Assembly: GCA_964567745.1 (NCBI GenBank)
Contig: CAZMNY010000023.1
Coordinates: 1 to 64,000, forward strand
Length of the DNA stretch: 64,000 bases
Reading direction: 5' to 3'
Source of the DNA: CAZMNY01 sp964567745
GTDB lineage: Bacteria > Planctomycetota > Planctomycetia > Pirellulales > Pirellulaceae
Below the pieces are notes generated by a model. The model was not told the origin of the DNA and searched no databases. It saw only the letters and a list, made by a program, of their open reading frames with translations. Below are positions 17,997 through 26,353 of the stretch, one piece after another; the first letter of the stretch is position 1; every line of letters starts with the position of its first letter. The translations under genes were made by a program, and so were the position numbers.

Positions 17997-20360
17997 TCAA
18001 TTCGTGACTTTGGCCCAGAATGGGTGGCGCCGATCTCTGCGCGTGCGAGCGTCCTCGAGCATGACGTTGACGTCGGGCCGAATCTCTGTCGCGCGGCCGC
18101 GACGATTCACTGTCACTCGAATCTTTTGATTGAAATCGACCATGTCGGGAGTTAGATAGACGGTGACTTTCGAGGCGCCCGATTTTACGAAAATGTTGTT
18201 CTCGACAATCCTCGCCTCGGTGATCGCCGGTTTGGCTTTGGTGTTCGGCCAGGTTGCCGGCGGCACAATCGAATTGTTTGGGAAGCCGTCGATCTCGACC
18301 CACCAAAAGAAGTTGTCCCACGACCTCATCGTGAGCGCCTTGAATTCGCGATTGGTAAAGTCCCGTTGTTGAACTCGCATCCAGTCAAACATGTTCTGGA
18401 TTTCATCGGAAAAGCTCTCGTGACCGCGACCCTTGTATTCGACGACCGTCACATCGTAGCCCACTTTCGTTAGATAGCGGTCGAGGTCGATCGCATTCTC
18501 GGACAGTCGATTGCCATCCATTTCACCGGCGACAAAATACATCGGCAGCCCGCGTCCGTTCTCCCAATACCGAGTGATATAGCGGTCCGACGAGGCGACG
18601 ATGGGAAGGACTCCAGCCCAAAGATCGGGGTGAGAAAGCCCGATGTCCCACGCCGCGTCTCCGCCCATCGAGTGGCCCGTGAGGAAGACTTTGTCGCTGT
18701 CGATAGAACAACGGCTCATCGCATCGCCCAGCGACTTGAGTACCGCTGCATGTTCTTTGGCCGTGAAGTTGTATCGTCGTTGGCGGTCTTCCGACCACTT
18801 CGGCGCCACCACGATATAACCTTGCCGCGATGCTTGGCCGAGCCGCATCTGGTCGCGTTCTCTGTATGAGCCGGCCCACCAGTCGATCTGCTTTTCCGGT
18901 GTGGTTCCGGAGCCATTGAGCGTCACGATACAAGGATAGCGTCGGTTGGGATCGTATTCCGGCGGGAGCTGAACGTAGTACGTAATGTCGCCCTGACGAT
19001 CGAGCCCGCGTGTCTTTAACTCGTAAAAACCAGGTTTCGTCGGCGTTTCGTCGGTGAATTTAGGCGGCTTCATATTGGCCAGGATCTTGGAAATATACTC
19101 AGGCGTTCCACCTTCGAGGCCTTCGATCTCAGCGAGAATGCTCGATCGATCGAGTTCGCTGGATGACGCCAAGTATTTCTGGACTGCGTCGCGAACGAGA
19201 ATCAAGTCGGTCGAGACGGCTAGGTTTTCCGTCGCTGAACCGGAGCCCAGAATCCAACCGCTGACGGCCAGCGAGACTTTCTCGCCCGCCTTGAGGTCTT
19301 TGGCGTCGCCCAAGCGAAGGTAGTCCGCCATGCGGTCGAGCGTGTTGATCGTGAGGCCGGCCTTCATCTCTTTGACGGCGGGCGTCAGGTCGTCTTTCGC
19401 CGCCATTTCAAGTTGGCTCATGTGTTCGTCGAGCAGTTTGACAACACGGCCCGCGCTACCTCGCAGGTCTTCGTATTCCTCGAGCATCTCTCGAACTCGA
19501 AGCAACGTTTCGCCAGCAACGCCTTCCTCGGGAAACTGATTCAACATCGTAAAAGCGAGCCGATGCTGACCGGCGCGCTGTCTCGCTTCAATCTCACGGA
19601 TCAGCCTTCTAGCTCCCTGTTGCCTGAGTCTGACGACTTGCTTCTTCAGGTCCTTGGCGTCCGGAAAATCCTCGATAATCTGTTCCATCTCAATCCGAGC
19701 TTCCTTGAAGCGTTCCGCTTGCAAATAAAGCGTCACGACGCGCAGGCGTTCGTTGAGATTTTTCGGGTCAATTTGCCGCATCAAGATTCGGCTGAGTGTT
19801 TGACGAGGGATGCTGCTTGTGGCGATGTACATCGTCCAGATGTAAGAGTCTTTCCCGAGCAGACATTCGACTTTCGTGTAGCGCGGCGTAATCTCGGTGA
19901 TGCCTTGCACGAGATCGAGGCGTTGTCGTTTCGGTCCATCCATCGAGAAGATCCGCCGCCCGTATTCGTCGAATGGCGTCACGCCATGAATGGCACCAAT
20001 CGCGCTGATCTTGCGCCCCGTTCGTGGCACTCGCTGTTGGATGCGAATCTTCTCCTCAACAACGGGGTCGCCATCGGCAACCGCGGCGACTTGCTTGCTG
20101 GGGATGTAGACTCGGCGAATCTGATCGTCGAGCAAGATGATCTGGCTTACAGTAATCTCGCCGCCAGTCGGGTCTGGGTTGTTGGGGTCCTGGTTCAACC
20201 CGGAGATTCGTCCGCTCGCACCGCTCACTCGAGTGCCGTTTTTGAGCGTGATCTCGGTGGAGTGAAGTGGCGATGTTACGAGCGTCAGCAACGACAACCA
20301 CGCCAGAAAATGAGGCCGTCGGATTATTGTCCGCGCGATTGGGGCACGATTTGTCGCCAT
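17997..20360 (-). CDS. Exported protein with C-terminal alpha/beta hydrolase domain
   Basis: About 787 residues. The ATG at 20360 (GGGAG upstream) gives a signal peptide with hydrophobic core FLAWLSLLTLV and likely cleavage after LHS; the frame is open to 20459. An N-terminal beta-rich part (STEITLKNGTRVSG) is followed by a long helical region (about 190-420) with coiled-coil-like helices. From about 500 comes an esterase/S9-peptidase-like domain with nucleophile motif GHSMGG, an acidic residue in AGEMDGN and His in GRGHES. The last 130 residues look beta-rich. Hydrolysis of a polymer or ester outside the cytoplasm is inferred; the substrate is unknown. The gene is monocistronic, divergent from the next gene. 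Confidence 0.75.
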   Translation of the reverse strand: MATNRAPIARTIIRRPHFLAWLSLLTLVTSPLHSTEITLKNGTRVSGASGRISGLNQDPNNPDPTGGEITVSQIILLDDQIRRVYIPSKQVAAVADGDPVVEEKIRIQQRVPRTGRKISAIGAIHGVTPFDEYGRRIFSMDGPKRQRLDLVQGITEITPRYTKVECLLGKDSYIWTMYIATSSIPRQTLSRILMRQIDPKNLNERLRVVTLYLQAERFKEARIEMEQIIEDFPDAKDLKKQVVRLRQQGARRLIREIEARQRAGQHRLAFTMLNQFPEEGVAGETLLRVREMLEEYEDLRGSAGRVVKLLDEHMSQLEMAAKDDLTPAVKEMKAGLTINTLDRMADYLRLGDAKDLKAGEKVSLAVSGWILGSGSATENLAVSTDLILVRDAVQKYLASSSELDRSSILAEIEGLEGGTPEYISKILANMKPPKFTDETPTKPGFYELKTRGLDRQGDITYYVQLPPEYDPNRRYPCIVTLNGSGTTPEKQIDWWAGSYRERDQMRLGQASRQGYIVVAPKWSEDRQRRYNFTAKEHAAVLKSLGDAMSRCSIDSDKVFLTGHSMGGDAAWDIGLSHPDLWAGVLPIVASSDRYITRYWENGRGLPMYFVAGEMDGNRLSENAIDLDRYLTKVGYDVTVVEYKGRGHESFSDEIQNMFDWMRVQQRDFTNREFKALTMRSWDNFFWWVEIDGFPNNSIVPPATWPNTKAKPAITEARIVENNIFVKSGASKVTVYLTPDMVDFNQKIRVTVNRRGRATEIRPDVNVMLEDARTRRDRRHPFWAKVTN

Positions 20361-20751
20361 CCCTAGGTCTCCCACCGGATTCATAGGATTCGCCACGCTT
20401 GCCTGGCAAACCGTGTAGATCTTTTGTCCCATCCATTGCGACATCGCTGGCAACTCCATTTTGACGCCCGTTCAGTTGATCGTCAAACTTCCAAATGTAA
20501 TCCCTAAATGAGGTTACACGCGATACCATCCACGATTTTCGCACCCAGTTATCTCAATTCGAGCGGAATGGCTGGATTGCACTCTTTGTCATGTCGTGGG
20601 CCGTATCTCCCAGTCCGGCACCTCCCGCCATCAACCGAGCGAGAGTCTGGATTCCGCGAGTTTCACGCGGAACCGTCTTGGGTCGATTGACAGGTCTCGT
20701 CGACAAACGGCAGAATGGGGCCTTTGGGGAAGCTTTAACGAGAGCGGGTCA
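20361..20751. other. Divergent intergenic region
   Basis: About 390 bp between the hydrolase gene (leftward) and a small membrane protein (rightward). An imperfect GTAAtCC/GGTTAC inverted pair lies near 20500-20516. I see no gene, RNA element or terminator, and treat it as promoter sequence. Confidence 0.3.
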
Positions 20752-21072
20752 TTGATCAAGCGAATCCACTTACAGGCCCTGCTTTACGGCTTGGCTATTA
20801 TTTTGACGTTGCTCGCCGTCGTCGGCGTCTTCAATGGCTTGGCGATCGCCATCGGCGACCAGCCATCGAGAGCCGCCCTGAGCGGCGCTTTGATCGCCTT
20901 GACGGTCTGTCTTGTTGCCAATGCTCTGTTGCTCCTCGCTGCCTTGGCCGTCCAGGTGCTTGAGAGAGAGAGAGACGCGGAGCAAGATGCGCGGTACGAC
21001 GAGCTTTGGGAGCCGCCAAGCGAGGGGGCCGACGAGCTCGGCGAGTCCCTCGGTGACGAACGGTTGCGCTGA
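20752..21072 (+). CDS. Small two-helix membrane protein, function unknown
   Basis: A 106-residue protein if it starts at TTG 20752, which follows GAGAGCGGG. The upstream part of the open frame (to 20596) is basic and unlike a real N-terminus. There are two clear membrane helices (LLYGLAIILTLLAVVGVF and LIALTVCLVANALLLLAALAV) joined by a short loop, then an acidic cytoplasmic or periplasmic tail. A (GA) run at 20962-20974 lies in the tail. It may be a planctomycete-type conserved small membrane protein. Nothing shows its role. Confidence 0.5.
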   Translation: MIKRIHLQALLYGLAIILTLLAVVGVFNGLAIAIGDQPSRAALSGALIALTVCLVANALLLLAALAVQVLERERDAEQDARYDELWEPPSEGADELGESLGDERLR

Positions 21073-21271
21073 CCCAAATGGCATTATCCACTTGGCGGCG
21101 TCAAACCGGTGGTCCTTGCAAGTGGGAAGAGCTGAAAATAGGCTGGAAGTGGTTAGGCCTTAGCACCAGCGCGTTGCAAGTACGCGGCCGGTAGTGTTTT
21201 TTGGGGCCACGATTGACTTAGCCAGCAGCGCTGTCTCGCCCAACTATCGCGTCTATTCACTCCTGTGTGCC

Positions 21272-22135
21272 ATGCCCATTCGTTTTCGCTGCGAGCATTG
21301 TCGGCAACGCCTCACGGTGAGTGAACGAAAGGCGGGTACTCAGGCCCACTGCCCAAAGTGCCACAACGAGATTACCGTTCCCGACACGGCTCTCGATCCC
21401 GACGCGGCAGAACTCGGACCTCCCAGCCAGGGATCAGGAGAATTCGGCGTTCCGGACGACGACTTGGGCGATGACGACAACGATGTGTTCACTCTGTTTC
21501 AAGACGAGTGGGTTTTTGACGACGGCGAGCCGGTTGGCAAGTTCGATGCGAACAAGGTTGCCGTTTCGCGAAACGTCCTCTTCATGCAAGGCGTCCTGAT
21601 CGCCGCTGTCGGCGTCGTCGCCTTGATTTTGGGAATCATGATCGGTCAGCTGACCGCGCCTCAATCCGCCGACATCGGTCCGAACCCATGCACAGTCAGC
21701 GGCGCGATCACGCTTGCTCGGTCTGGGCGAGATCCGTTCCCGGACATCGGCTGCGTCGTCGTCGCATTGCCGGTGGAGCAACGGCCGAATCGCAACAACA
21801 AAATCTCAATCGATACGATTCGACCCGGTCGCACGAAGCCGAGTCGCAACGATGATTCGCTTGCGGCAATCAACCGACTAGGTGGCCGATACGCGATCGC
21901 CGACGCGAACGGACGTTATCAACTGACGCTTCCCGATCGCGGCAAGTACTACTTGCTGTTCATTTCGAACAACGCCGATCGGGCTGCGAACGACGATCTC
22001 GACAAGCGGGATCTCATGCAGATGGGCAACTATTTTCTATACGCCAACGATCTTCTCGGGGACCACCAATACGATTGGCGACAGAAGCACATTCGGCGCA
22101 ACGAACAAATCGATTACGAGTTCGAAAGGCTCTAG
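21272..22135 (+). CDS. Zinc-ribbon membrane protein with C-terminal Cna-B-like domain
   Basis: A 287-residue protein. The start at 21272 places the zinc ribbon (FRCEHCRQ and CPKC) at the N-terminus, as in similar proteins; the longer frame to 21194 is unlikely. An acidic linker leads to a single membrane helix (GVLIAAVGVVALILGIMIG, about 130-150). The part beyond the membrane resembles a carboxypeptidase-regulatory or transthyretin-like fold (CTVSGAITLARSG, then DANGRYQLTLPDRGKYYLLF). A structural or sensory role at the envelope is possible. Two other proteins in this window share the zinc ribbon plus single helix layout. Confidence 0.65.
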   Translation: MPIRFRCEHCRQRLTVSERKAGTQAHCPKCHNEITVPDTALDPDAAELGPPSQGSGEFGVPDDDLGDDDNDVFTLFQDEWVFDDGEPVGKFDANKVAVSRNVLFMQGVLIAAVGVVALILGIMIGQLTAPQSADIGPNPCTVSGAITLARSGRDPFPDIGCVVVALPVEQRPNRNNKISIDTIRPGRTKPSRNDDSLAAINRLGGRYAIADANGRYQLTLPDRGKYYLLFISNNADRAANDDLDKRDLMQMGNYFLYANDLLGDHQYDWRQKHIRRNEQIDYEFERL

Positions 22136-22145
22136 ACTGCCCCTT

Positions 22146-22177
22146 CAACGCGACAGGGCGTCAACACGGCAGGGCGT
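22146..22177. repeat. 16-bp imperfect tandem duplication at the end of pyrC'
   Basis: CAACGCGACAGGGCGT (22146-22161) is followed by CAACACGGCAGGGCGT (22162-22177). The minus-strand stop codon of the dihydroorotase-like gene (22161-22163) lies exactly at the copy boundary. Confidence 0.75.
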
Positions 22178-23456
22178 CGGACCAATTCGAGTCGAAGATG
22201 ATTCGGCCATCGACAAGAGTCGCGCGCACTTGGCCCGTGAGTTGCTCACCGATCATGGGCGTATTGCGGCTCTTGGAGTAAAACCGATTGGTGCCAACGG
22301 TCCATTGCTTGTCGGGGTCGATGATCGTGATATCCGCGTCGACGCCGATCTTCAGGTTGCCGCGATCGATGCCAAGGATGCGAGCCGGATTGCACGAGAG
22401 TTTCGCAATGGCTTGGCTCCAGTCGAGGTGCCCCGGCTGAATCAAGTGGGTGACGGTTAGCGCAAGAGCTGTCTCAAGTGATGTGACGCCAAACGGCGCC
22501 TGGTCGAGCTCGAGCATTTTCTTCTCTTTGGCTCGTGGCGAATGCCCGCTGGCGATCACGTCGATCGTGCCGTCCTTGAGGCCTTCGATACAGGCGTCGA
22601 GATGGCCGCGCGAGCGAAGCGGCGGACCGACTTTGCAGTTCGAGTCGAAGGTCCTCAGCGATTCATCCGTCATCGAAAAATGCATCGGAGTGATTTCGCA
22701 CGTGACATTGACGCCGCGGACTTTGGCGCGGCGAATCAGCTCAACACTGCCGCCGCTCGAAATGCACATCAAGTGCAATCGGCCCCCGGTGGCTTCGGCC
22801 AATCGGAGATCGCGTCCGGTCATGACATCTTCCGCTTCCGCGGGTATGCCGCCGAGTCCGAGCACCATCGACACTCGGCCCTCGTGCATCACGCCGCCAA
22901 CCGTCAATTCGCGCACCTCGGGGGGGTTCATCACGGGGCGATCGAACATCGTGCAGTATTCCATCGCCCGCCGCATCAATTCCGCGCTGTGAATCGGTCG
23001 GCCGGCGTCGCTAAAGCCGACGGCGCCCGATGCGGTCAGCGCTCCGATTTCTGCTAGTTCTTTGCCATCGCGATTCTTGCTCACACAAGCAATCACATAG
23101 ACGCGACATTTCTGAGATTTCGACGCCTTGCGGAGCACGTACTCGACGCTGGCCTGCGAGTCGATTGGCGGATCGGTGTTCGGGATGCAAGCCACGGATG
23201 TGAACCCGCCTGCTGCCGCGGCGGCCACGCCGCTGTCGATCGTCTCGTCCTCCTCCCAACCAGGATCACGAAATTCGGCGTGCATGTCGACAAGGCCAGG
23301 CGCGACGATGCAGCCCGTCGCATTGATCGTCTCGTCCTGACCGTTGCTGCTCGCATCCAACGCGGCAATTTTGCCGTCTTCAACGAGGATATTTGTGACG
23401 CGATCGAGTCCTTGGCTCGGGTCGACTACTCGCCCGCCCACAATCAGCAGTTTCAT
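22161..23456 (-). CDS. pyrC': Dihydroorotase-like PyrC' (probably catalytically inactive)
   Basis: A 431-residue protein of type I dihydroorotase fold and normal length, 32 bp after pyrB. Automated annotation would call it active dihydroorotase, but metal-binding positions are altered. The HxH motif reads H59-A-E61, the H-x-E-D segment reads NPPE (177-180), the CHVS His position reads MCIS (230-233), and TDHAPH reads SGHSPR (303-308). Asp150 (GFSDAG) remains. By analogy with pseudomonad pyrBC' operons, such an inactive partner holds aspartate transcarbamoylase in its active assembly (established for that family, inferred here). Hydantoinase or allantoinase functions would also need the lost ligands. 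A true PyrC should exist elsewhere. Confidence 0.8.
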   Translation of the reverse strand: MKLLIVGGRVVDPSQGLDRVTNILVEDGKIAALDASSNGQDETINATGCIVAPGLVDMHAEFRDPGWEEDETIDSGVAAAAAGGFTSVACIPNTDPPIDSQASVEYVLRKASKSQKCRVYVIACVSKNRDGKELAEIGALTASGAVGFSDAGRPIHSAELMRRAMEYCTMFDRPVMNPPEVRELTVGGVMHEGRVSMVLGLGGIPAEAEDVMTGRDLRLAEATGGRLHLMCISSGGSVELIRRAKVRGVNVTCEITPMHFSMTDESLRTFDSNCKVGPPLRSRGHLDACIEGLKDGTIDVIASGHSPRAKEKKMLELDQAPFGVTSLETALALTVTHLIQPGHLDWSQAIAKLSCNPARILGIDRGNLKIGVDADITIIDPDKQWTVGTNRFYSKSRNTPMIGEQLTGQVRATLVDGRIIFDSNWSDALPC

Positions 23457-23488
23457 TGCTCATCCTTTGCCGTGGAACGATTCCATCG

Positions 23489-24502
23489 TCAACCATTCGA
23501 CGCGTTGTGAACTAACCACAATACGGCCATCCGCACCGCCAGTCCGTTTGTCACTTGTCCAAGGATCACCGAGTGGGGGCCGTCGGCCACGTCCGGCGTC
23601 ACCTCGACTCCGCGATTGATCGGACCGGGTGCCATAATCAAGATGTCCGACTTCGCTTGCTCCATCCGTTTGCTCGTCATCGCGTAAAGCAGCGCGTACT
23701 CGCGTACGGAGGGAAATGGCCGCGTCGATTGGCGTTCGAATTGGATCCTCAGCAGATTCAGGACATCGCAGCGCGGAAGAATTTCGTCCAAATCGTAGGC
23801 CACTTCGACGCCATAGTCCTCCCATTTCCTCGAGACCAGCGTTGCCGGGCCGCAAAGTATGACGTGGGCGCCGAGCGTACGAAGCGCCCAAATGTTGGAA
23901 CGCGCGGTTCGGCTGTGCGAGATGTCGCCCACCAAGGCAACGGTCAGGCCCGCCAAGTCTCCGCGGCGCTCGCGAATCGTCATGATGTCGAGCAGGCCTT
24001 GCGTCGGATGTTCGTGCGGGCCATCGCCGGCGTTGACAACCGAGACGTCGAGATTCTGAGCGAGCAAATAGGGCGTGCCGGGCGTGCGGTGGCGAACAAC
24101 CACGGCATCCACGCCCATCGCCTCGATGTTCTTCGCCGTGTCGACAAAAGTCTCACCCTTGGAGAGACTGCTTCCGCTCGAGGCAAACTCAACGGTATCG
24201 GCGCCGAGCCGTTTGGCTGCGAGCGAAAAACTGGTTCGAGTTCGCGTTGAATTCTCGAAGAACAGGTTGGCGATCGTCGTGCCTTGCAGGAGCGAAAGTT
24301 TGTTTCGGCAGCCGTTCGTGGCGGCTTTGATCGTCGATGCCGCGTCGAGCGCTGCCGTTAACTCGGCAAAACTCAGCGACTCGAGTTCAAGCATATGGCG
24401 ACGGCCCCACTTAGCGCGGCACGCCTCCAATTCGGCGGCGAATTCGGGGGCCAAATCCCCATAAAAAGAAGATTCCGCTTCGGCAAGATTCTCGCTGCTC
24501 AT
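23489..24502 (-). CDS. pyrB: Aspartate carbamoyltransferase catalytic subunit
   Basis: A 337-residue enzyme condensing carbamoyl phosphate and aspartate in the second step of pyrimidine synthesis. The carbamoyl-phosphate loop STRTRTSF, the HPTQGLLD motif, the DVLNLLRIQFERQ strand and the C-terminal GPINRGVEV are all intact. ATG at 24502 is preceded by GAGGAC and is preferred to the frame start at 24550. It forms a two-gene operon with pyrC' 32 bp downstream. No pyrI regulatory gene is nearby, which fits the PyrB-PyrC' type of complex. Confidence 0.93.
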   Translation of the reverse strand: MSSENLAEAESSFYGDLAPEFAAELEACRAKWGRRHMLELESLSFAELTAALDAASTIKAATNGCRNKLSLLQGTTIANLFFENSTRTRTSFSLAAKRLGADTVEFASSGSSLSKGETFVDTAKNIEAMGVDAVVVRHRTPGTPYLLAQNLDVSVVNAGDGPHEHPTQGLLDIMTIRERRGDLAGLTVALVGDISHSRTARSNIWALRTLGAHVILCGPATLVSRKWEDYGVEVAYDLDEILPRCDVLNLLRIQFERQSTRPFPSVREYALLYAMTSKRMEQAKSDILIMAPGPINRGVEVTPDVADGPHSVILGQVTNGLAVRMAVLWLVHNASNG

Positions 24503-24784
24503 GATCGTCCGTCCTCGCGCCTTTTGGCGTTCAGAAGCGTTCACGCCCAACGTTGGGCCATCGGTTGCCTACGTCTTGTCGGCCAGTTCGATGAAGACGA
24601 AACCGGCCGTTGAGCAGAACTCAGACTCGCCCAAGTTCGCGTTCCGGGTGATTCTATCAGCAGACGGTAGGGCTGCAACCGGCGAGCCACGATCGAAGCG
24701 AATAGAATTTTTGAATTCTCCACCCACTTGCTCCCATGCCGTCGGATACCCGCTAGACTCGACAAAGGCATTACGGCGAATGCC

Positions 24785-24830
24785 AAGTTGTCTCTTACTA
24801 AGTTGTCTCTTGCCCAGTCGTCTCTGAGCC
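24785..24830. repeat. Imperfect 15/16-bp tandem repeat in the pyrB/GGDEF intergenic region
   Basis: AAGTTGTCTCTTACT, AAGTTGTCTCTTGCCC and AGTCGTCTCTGAGCC follow one another. The region 24503-24853 (350 bp) holds this repeat and must contain the divergent promoters of pyrB and the GGDEF gene. I see no other gene in it. Confidence 0.7.
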
Positions 24831-24853
24831 AACTCCAATCAAGTGGTCCCTTC

Positions 24854-25681
24854 ATGCCTCGGCCAAGAATGTTGGCGTCGCTGCCATCGATCGCAAAGCT
24901 ACGCGACGCCTTTGACGATTCGCCGCCCTTCGAGCTCTGTGAGCCCGGCGGATCGACCGACGAATCGTTCGACGTCGCATTCGTCGATGACGTCGTTGCC
25001 GGCTCGCTCGCCGGCGGCTGCCAGGCATGGTGCCGGATCGCGTTGACGGATGACCGTTGTGAAAGTGATGCCGCGATCTCAGAAACCGCGGACGCAGCAA
25101 CTTGGCGTCACGTGTCGACGTTAGCCATCGAAATCGCTTGTCTTCGCCAAGAGATCGGAACTCTTCGACGTCATGCCGACCGACTTCATTCGCAGGCGCA
25201 TTCCGATCCGCTCACTTCACTGGCCAATCGGCGCGGCTGGGACGAGGCCTTTGCAGATCGGGCCGAGCTAGGGTCTCTGTTGCACACGACGATCGCCATC
25301 CTCGACCTTGACCGTTTCAAGAGCTGCAATGATCGCTATGGGCACGACTTTGGCGATCGTGTCTTGGTCGCGACGGCGAACTGGCTTAAGCAAAGCCTGA
25401 GGCAGAGCGACCTGGTGGCGCGGATTGGCGGCGACGAATTCGCCGTCCGGCTCGACGGGATGGCTGAGGCCGATGTGCCTGTGATTGTTGAGCGGATTCG
25501 CGGTCAAGTCTGCGAAGGGCTTAGCGCCGAGTTTGCCGAGGCGGCGCCGACGGTCTCTCTGGGCGCCTGCAGCGGGCCGTCGAGAGAATTCAAAGAGCTG
25601 CAATCCGCCGCGGATCAGGCACTCATGCGAGCAAAAGGGGCGGGACGCAACCGAAGCGACTCTGTCGTGCACGGCGAGTGA
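24854..25681 (+). CDS. Diguanylate cyclase (GGDEF domain)
   Basis: A 275-residue soluble protein. The C-terminal GGDEF domain (about 115-275) has the intact active-site loop RIGGDEFAV, so it can be expected to make cyclic di-GMP from two GTP. An RQSD inhibitory I-site sits five residues upstream of GGDEF, so product feedback is likely. The N-terminal 100 residues are acidic and match no sensor domain I recognise; a short coiled-coil (CLRQEIGTLRRHADRLHSQ) links them to the cyclase. No membrane helix is seen. The open frame extends to TTG 24728 through a tandem repeat, and ATG 24854 is more likely the start. Confidence 0.85.
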   Translation: MPRPRMLASLPSIAKLRDAFDDSPPFELCEPGGSTDESFDVAFVDDVVAGSLAGGCQAWCRIALTDDRCESDAAISETADAATWRHVSTLAIEIACLRQEIGTLRRHADRLHSQAHSDPLTSLANRRGWDEAFADRAELGSLLHTTIAILDLDRFKSCNDRYGHDFGDRVLVATANWLKQSLRQSDLVARIGGDEFAVRLDGMAEADVPVIVERIRGQVCEGLSAEFAEAAPTVSLGACSGPSREFKELQSAADQALMRAKGAGRNRSDSVVHGE

Positions 25682-25860
25682 AGATGCATCGCTAGCAGCG
25701 ACTATTTCTCTCTTTTTCTAATTCACCAAGCGAAATCGGCTCACCCGTCGCGAAAGCTGAGCCGATAACGACGCACAGTACGCGAGGGGGGAACTCGCGC
25801 CGCGGCGGCTGACTCTACGGAGACACACGGCCTGCGGCAACAAACAAGGAATACCCATCG

Positions 25861-26340
25861 ATGAAGCCTCGAGCCTCCCTTCTGGCCAAGCCGCTGTTGT
25901 TTGCTCTCGCTGCCGGCGCTCTGATTTCCACTGGCTGCTCCTCGCTCAATCTGAGCTCATTTTCACTCAAAAGCGCGCGGCCGCCGGCTCCCGCCCTGAC
26001 GCCAGGCGGTCCGACCTTCACGGTTGAATTGCACGCGGATAGCCAGAAACCTCGTCGAGCAACGCTTCCGCTCAGCGGACCCATGTTGGCAAGTCAAGCC
26101 TTGGCGATGGCCCGGGCCAACGATCACTTTGCTCGGTTTGACGCCCACATCGTTCGAGCGACGCCCAAGGGCGAACTTAAACTGCCCTTGCCGTGGAACG
26201 GAAAGTCGGGTGTCGTCAATCCGGCCTCGGACTACTCGATCTACGCCAACGACCGACTTGTGATCGTGGAGAACACGAACACTCCGCTCGGGGACATGGC
26301 GGAAGAGGCTCTTCGCCCCTTGGCGTTCATGCGAAAATGA
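25861..26340 (+). CDS. Small lipoprotein, function unknown
   Basis: A 159-residue lipoprotein with a signal peptide and lipobox LISTGCSS (Cys at about 26). The mature part is compact, with strands such as FTVELHAD and RLVIVEN. The C-terminal DYSIYANDRLVIVEN resembles the end of SLBB/beta-grasp modules of polysaccharide export proteins, but this similarity is weak and unverified. ATG follows AAGGAATACCCATCG. It converges on the ABC permease gene with only 13 bp between the stops. Confidence 0.65.
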   Translation: MKPRASLLAKPLLFALAAGALISTGCSSLNLSSFSLKSARPPAPALTPGGPTFTVELHADSQKPRRATLPLSGPMLASQALAMARANDHFARFDAHIVRATPKGELKLPLPWNGKSGVVNPASDYSIYANDRLVIVENTNTPLGDMAEEALRPLAFMRK

Positions 26341-26353
26341 TCGACAGCTGAAT

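Noticed and set aside
20962..20974. (GA) run as a possible microsatellite
   Set aside because: Only about six units within a coding tail; too short to call.
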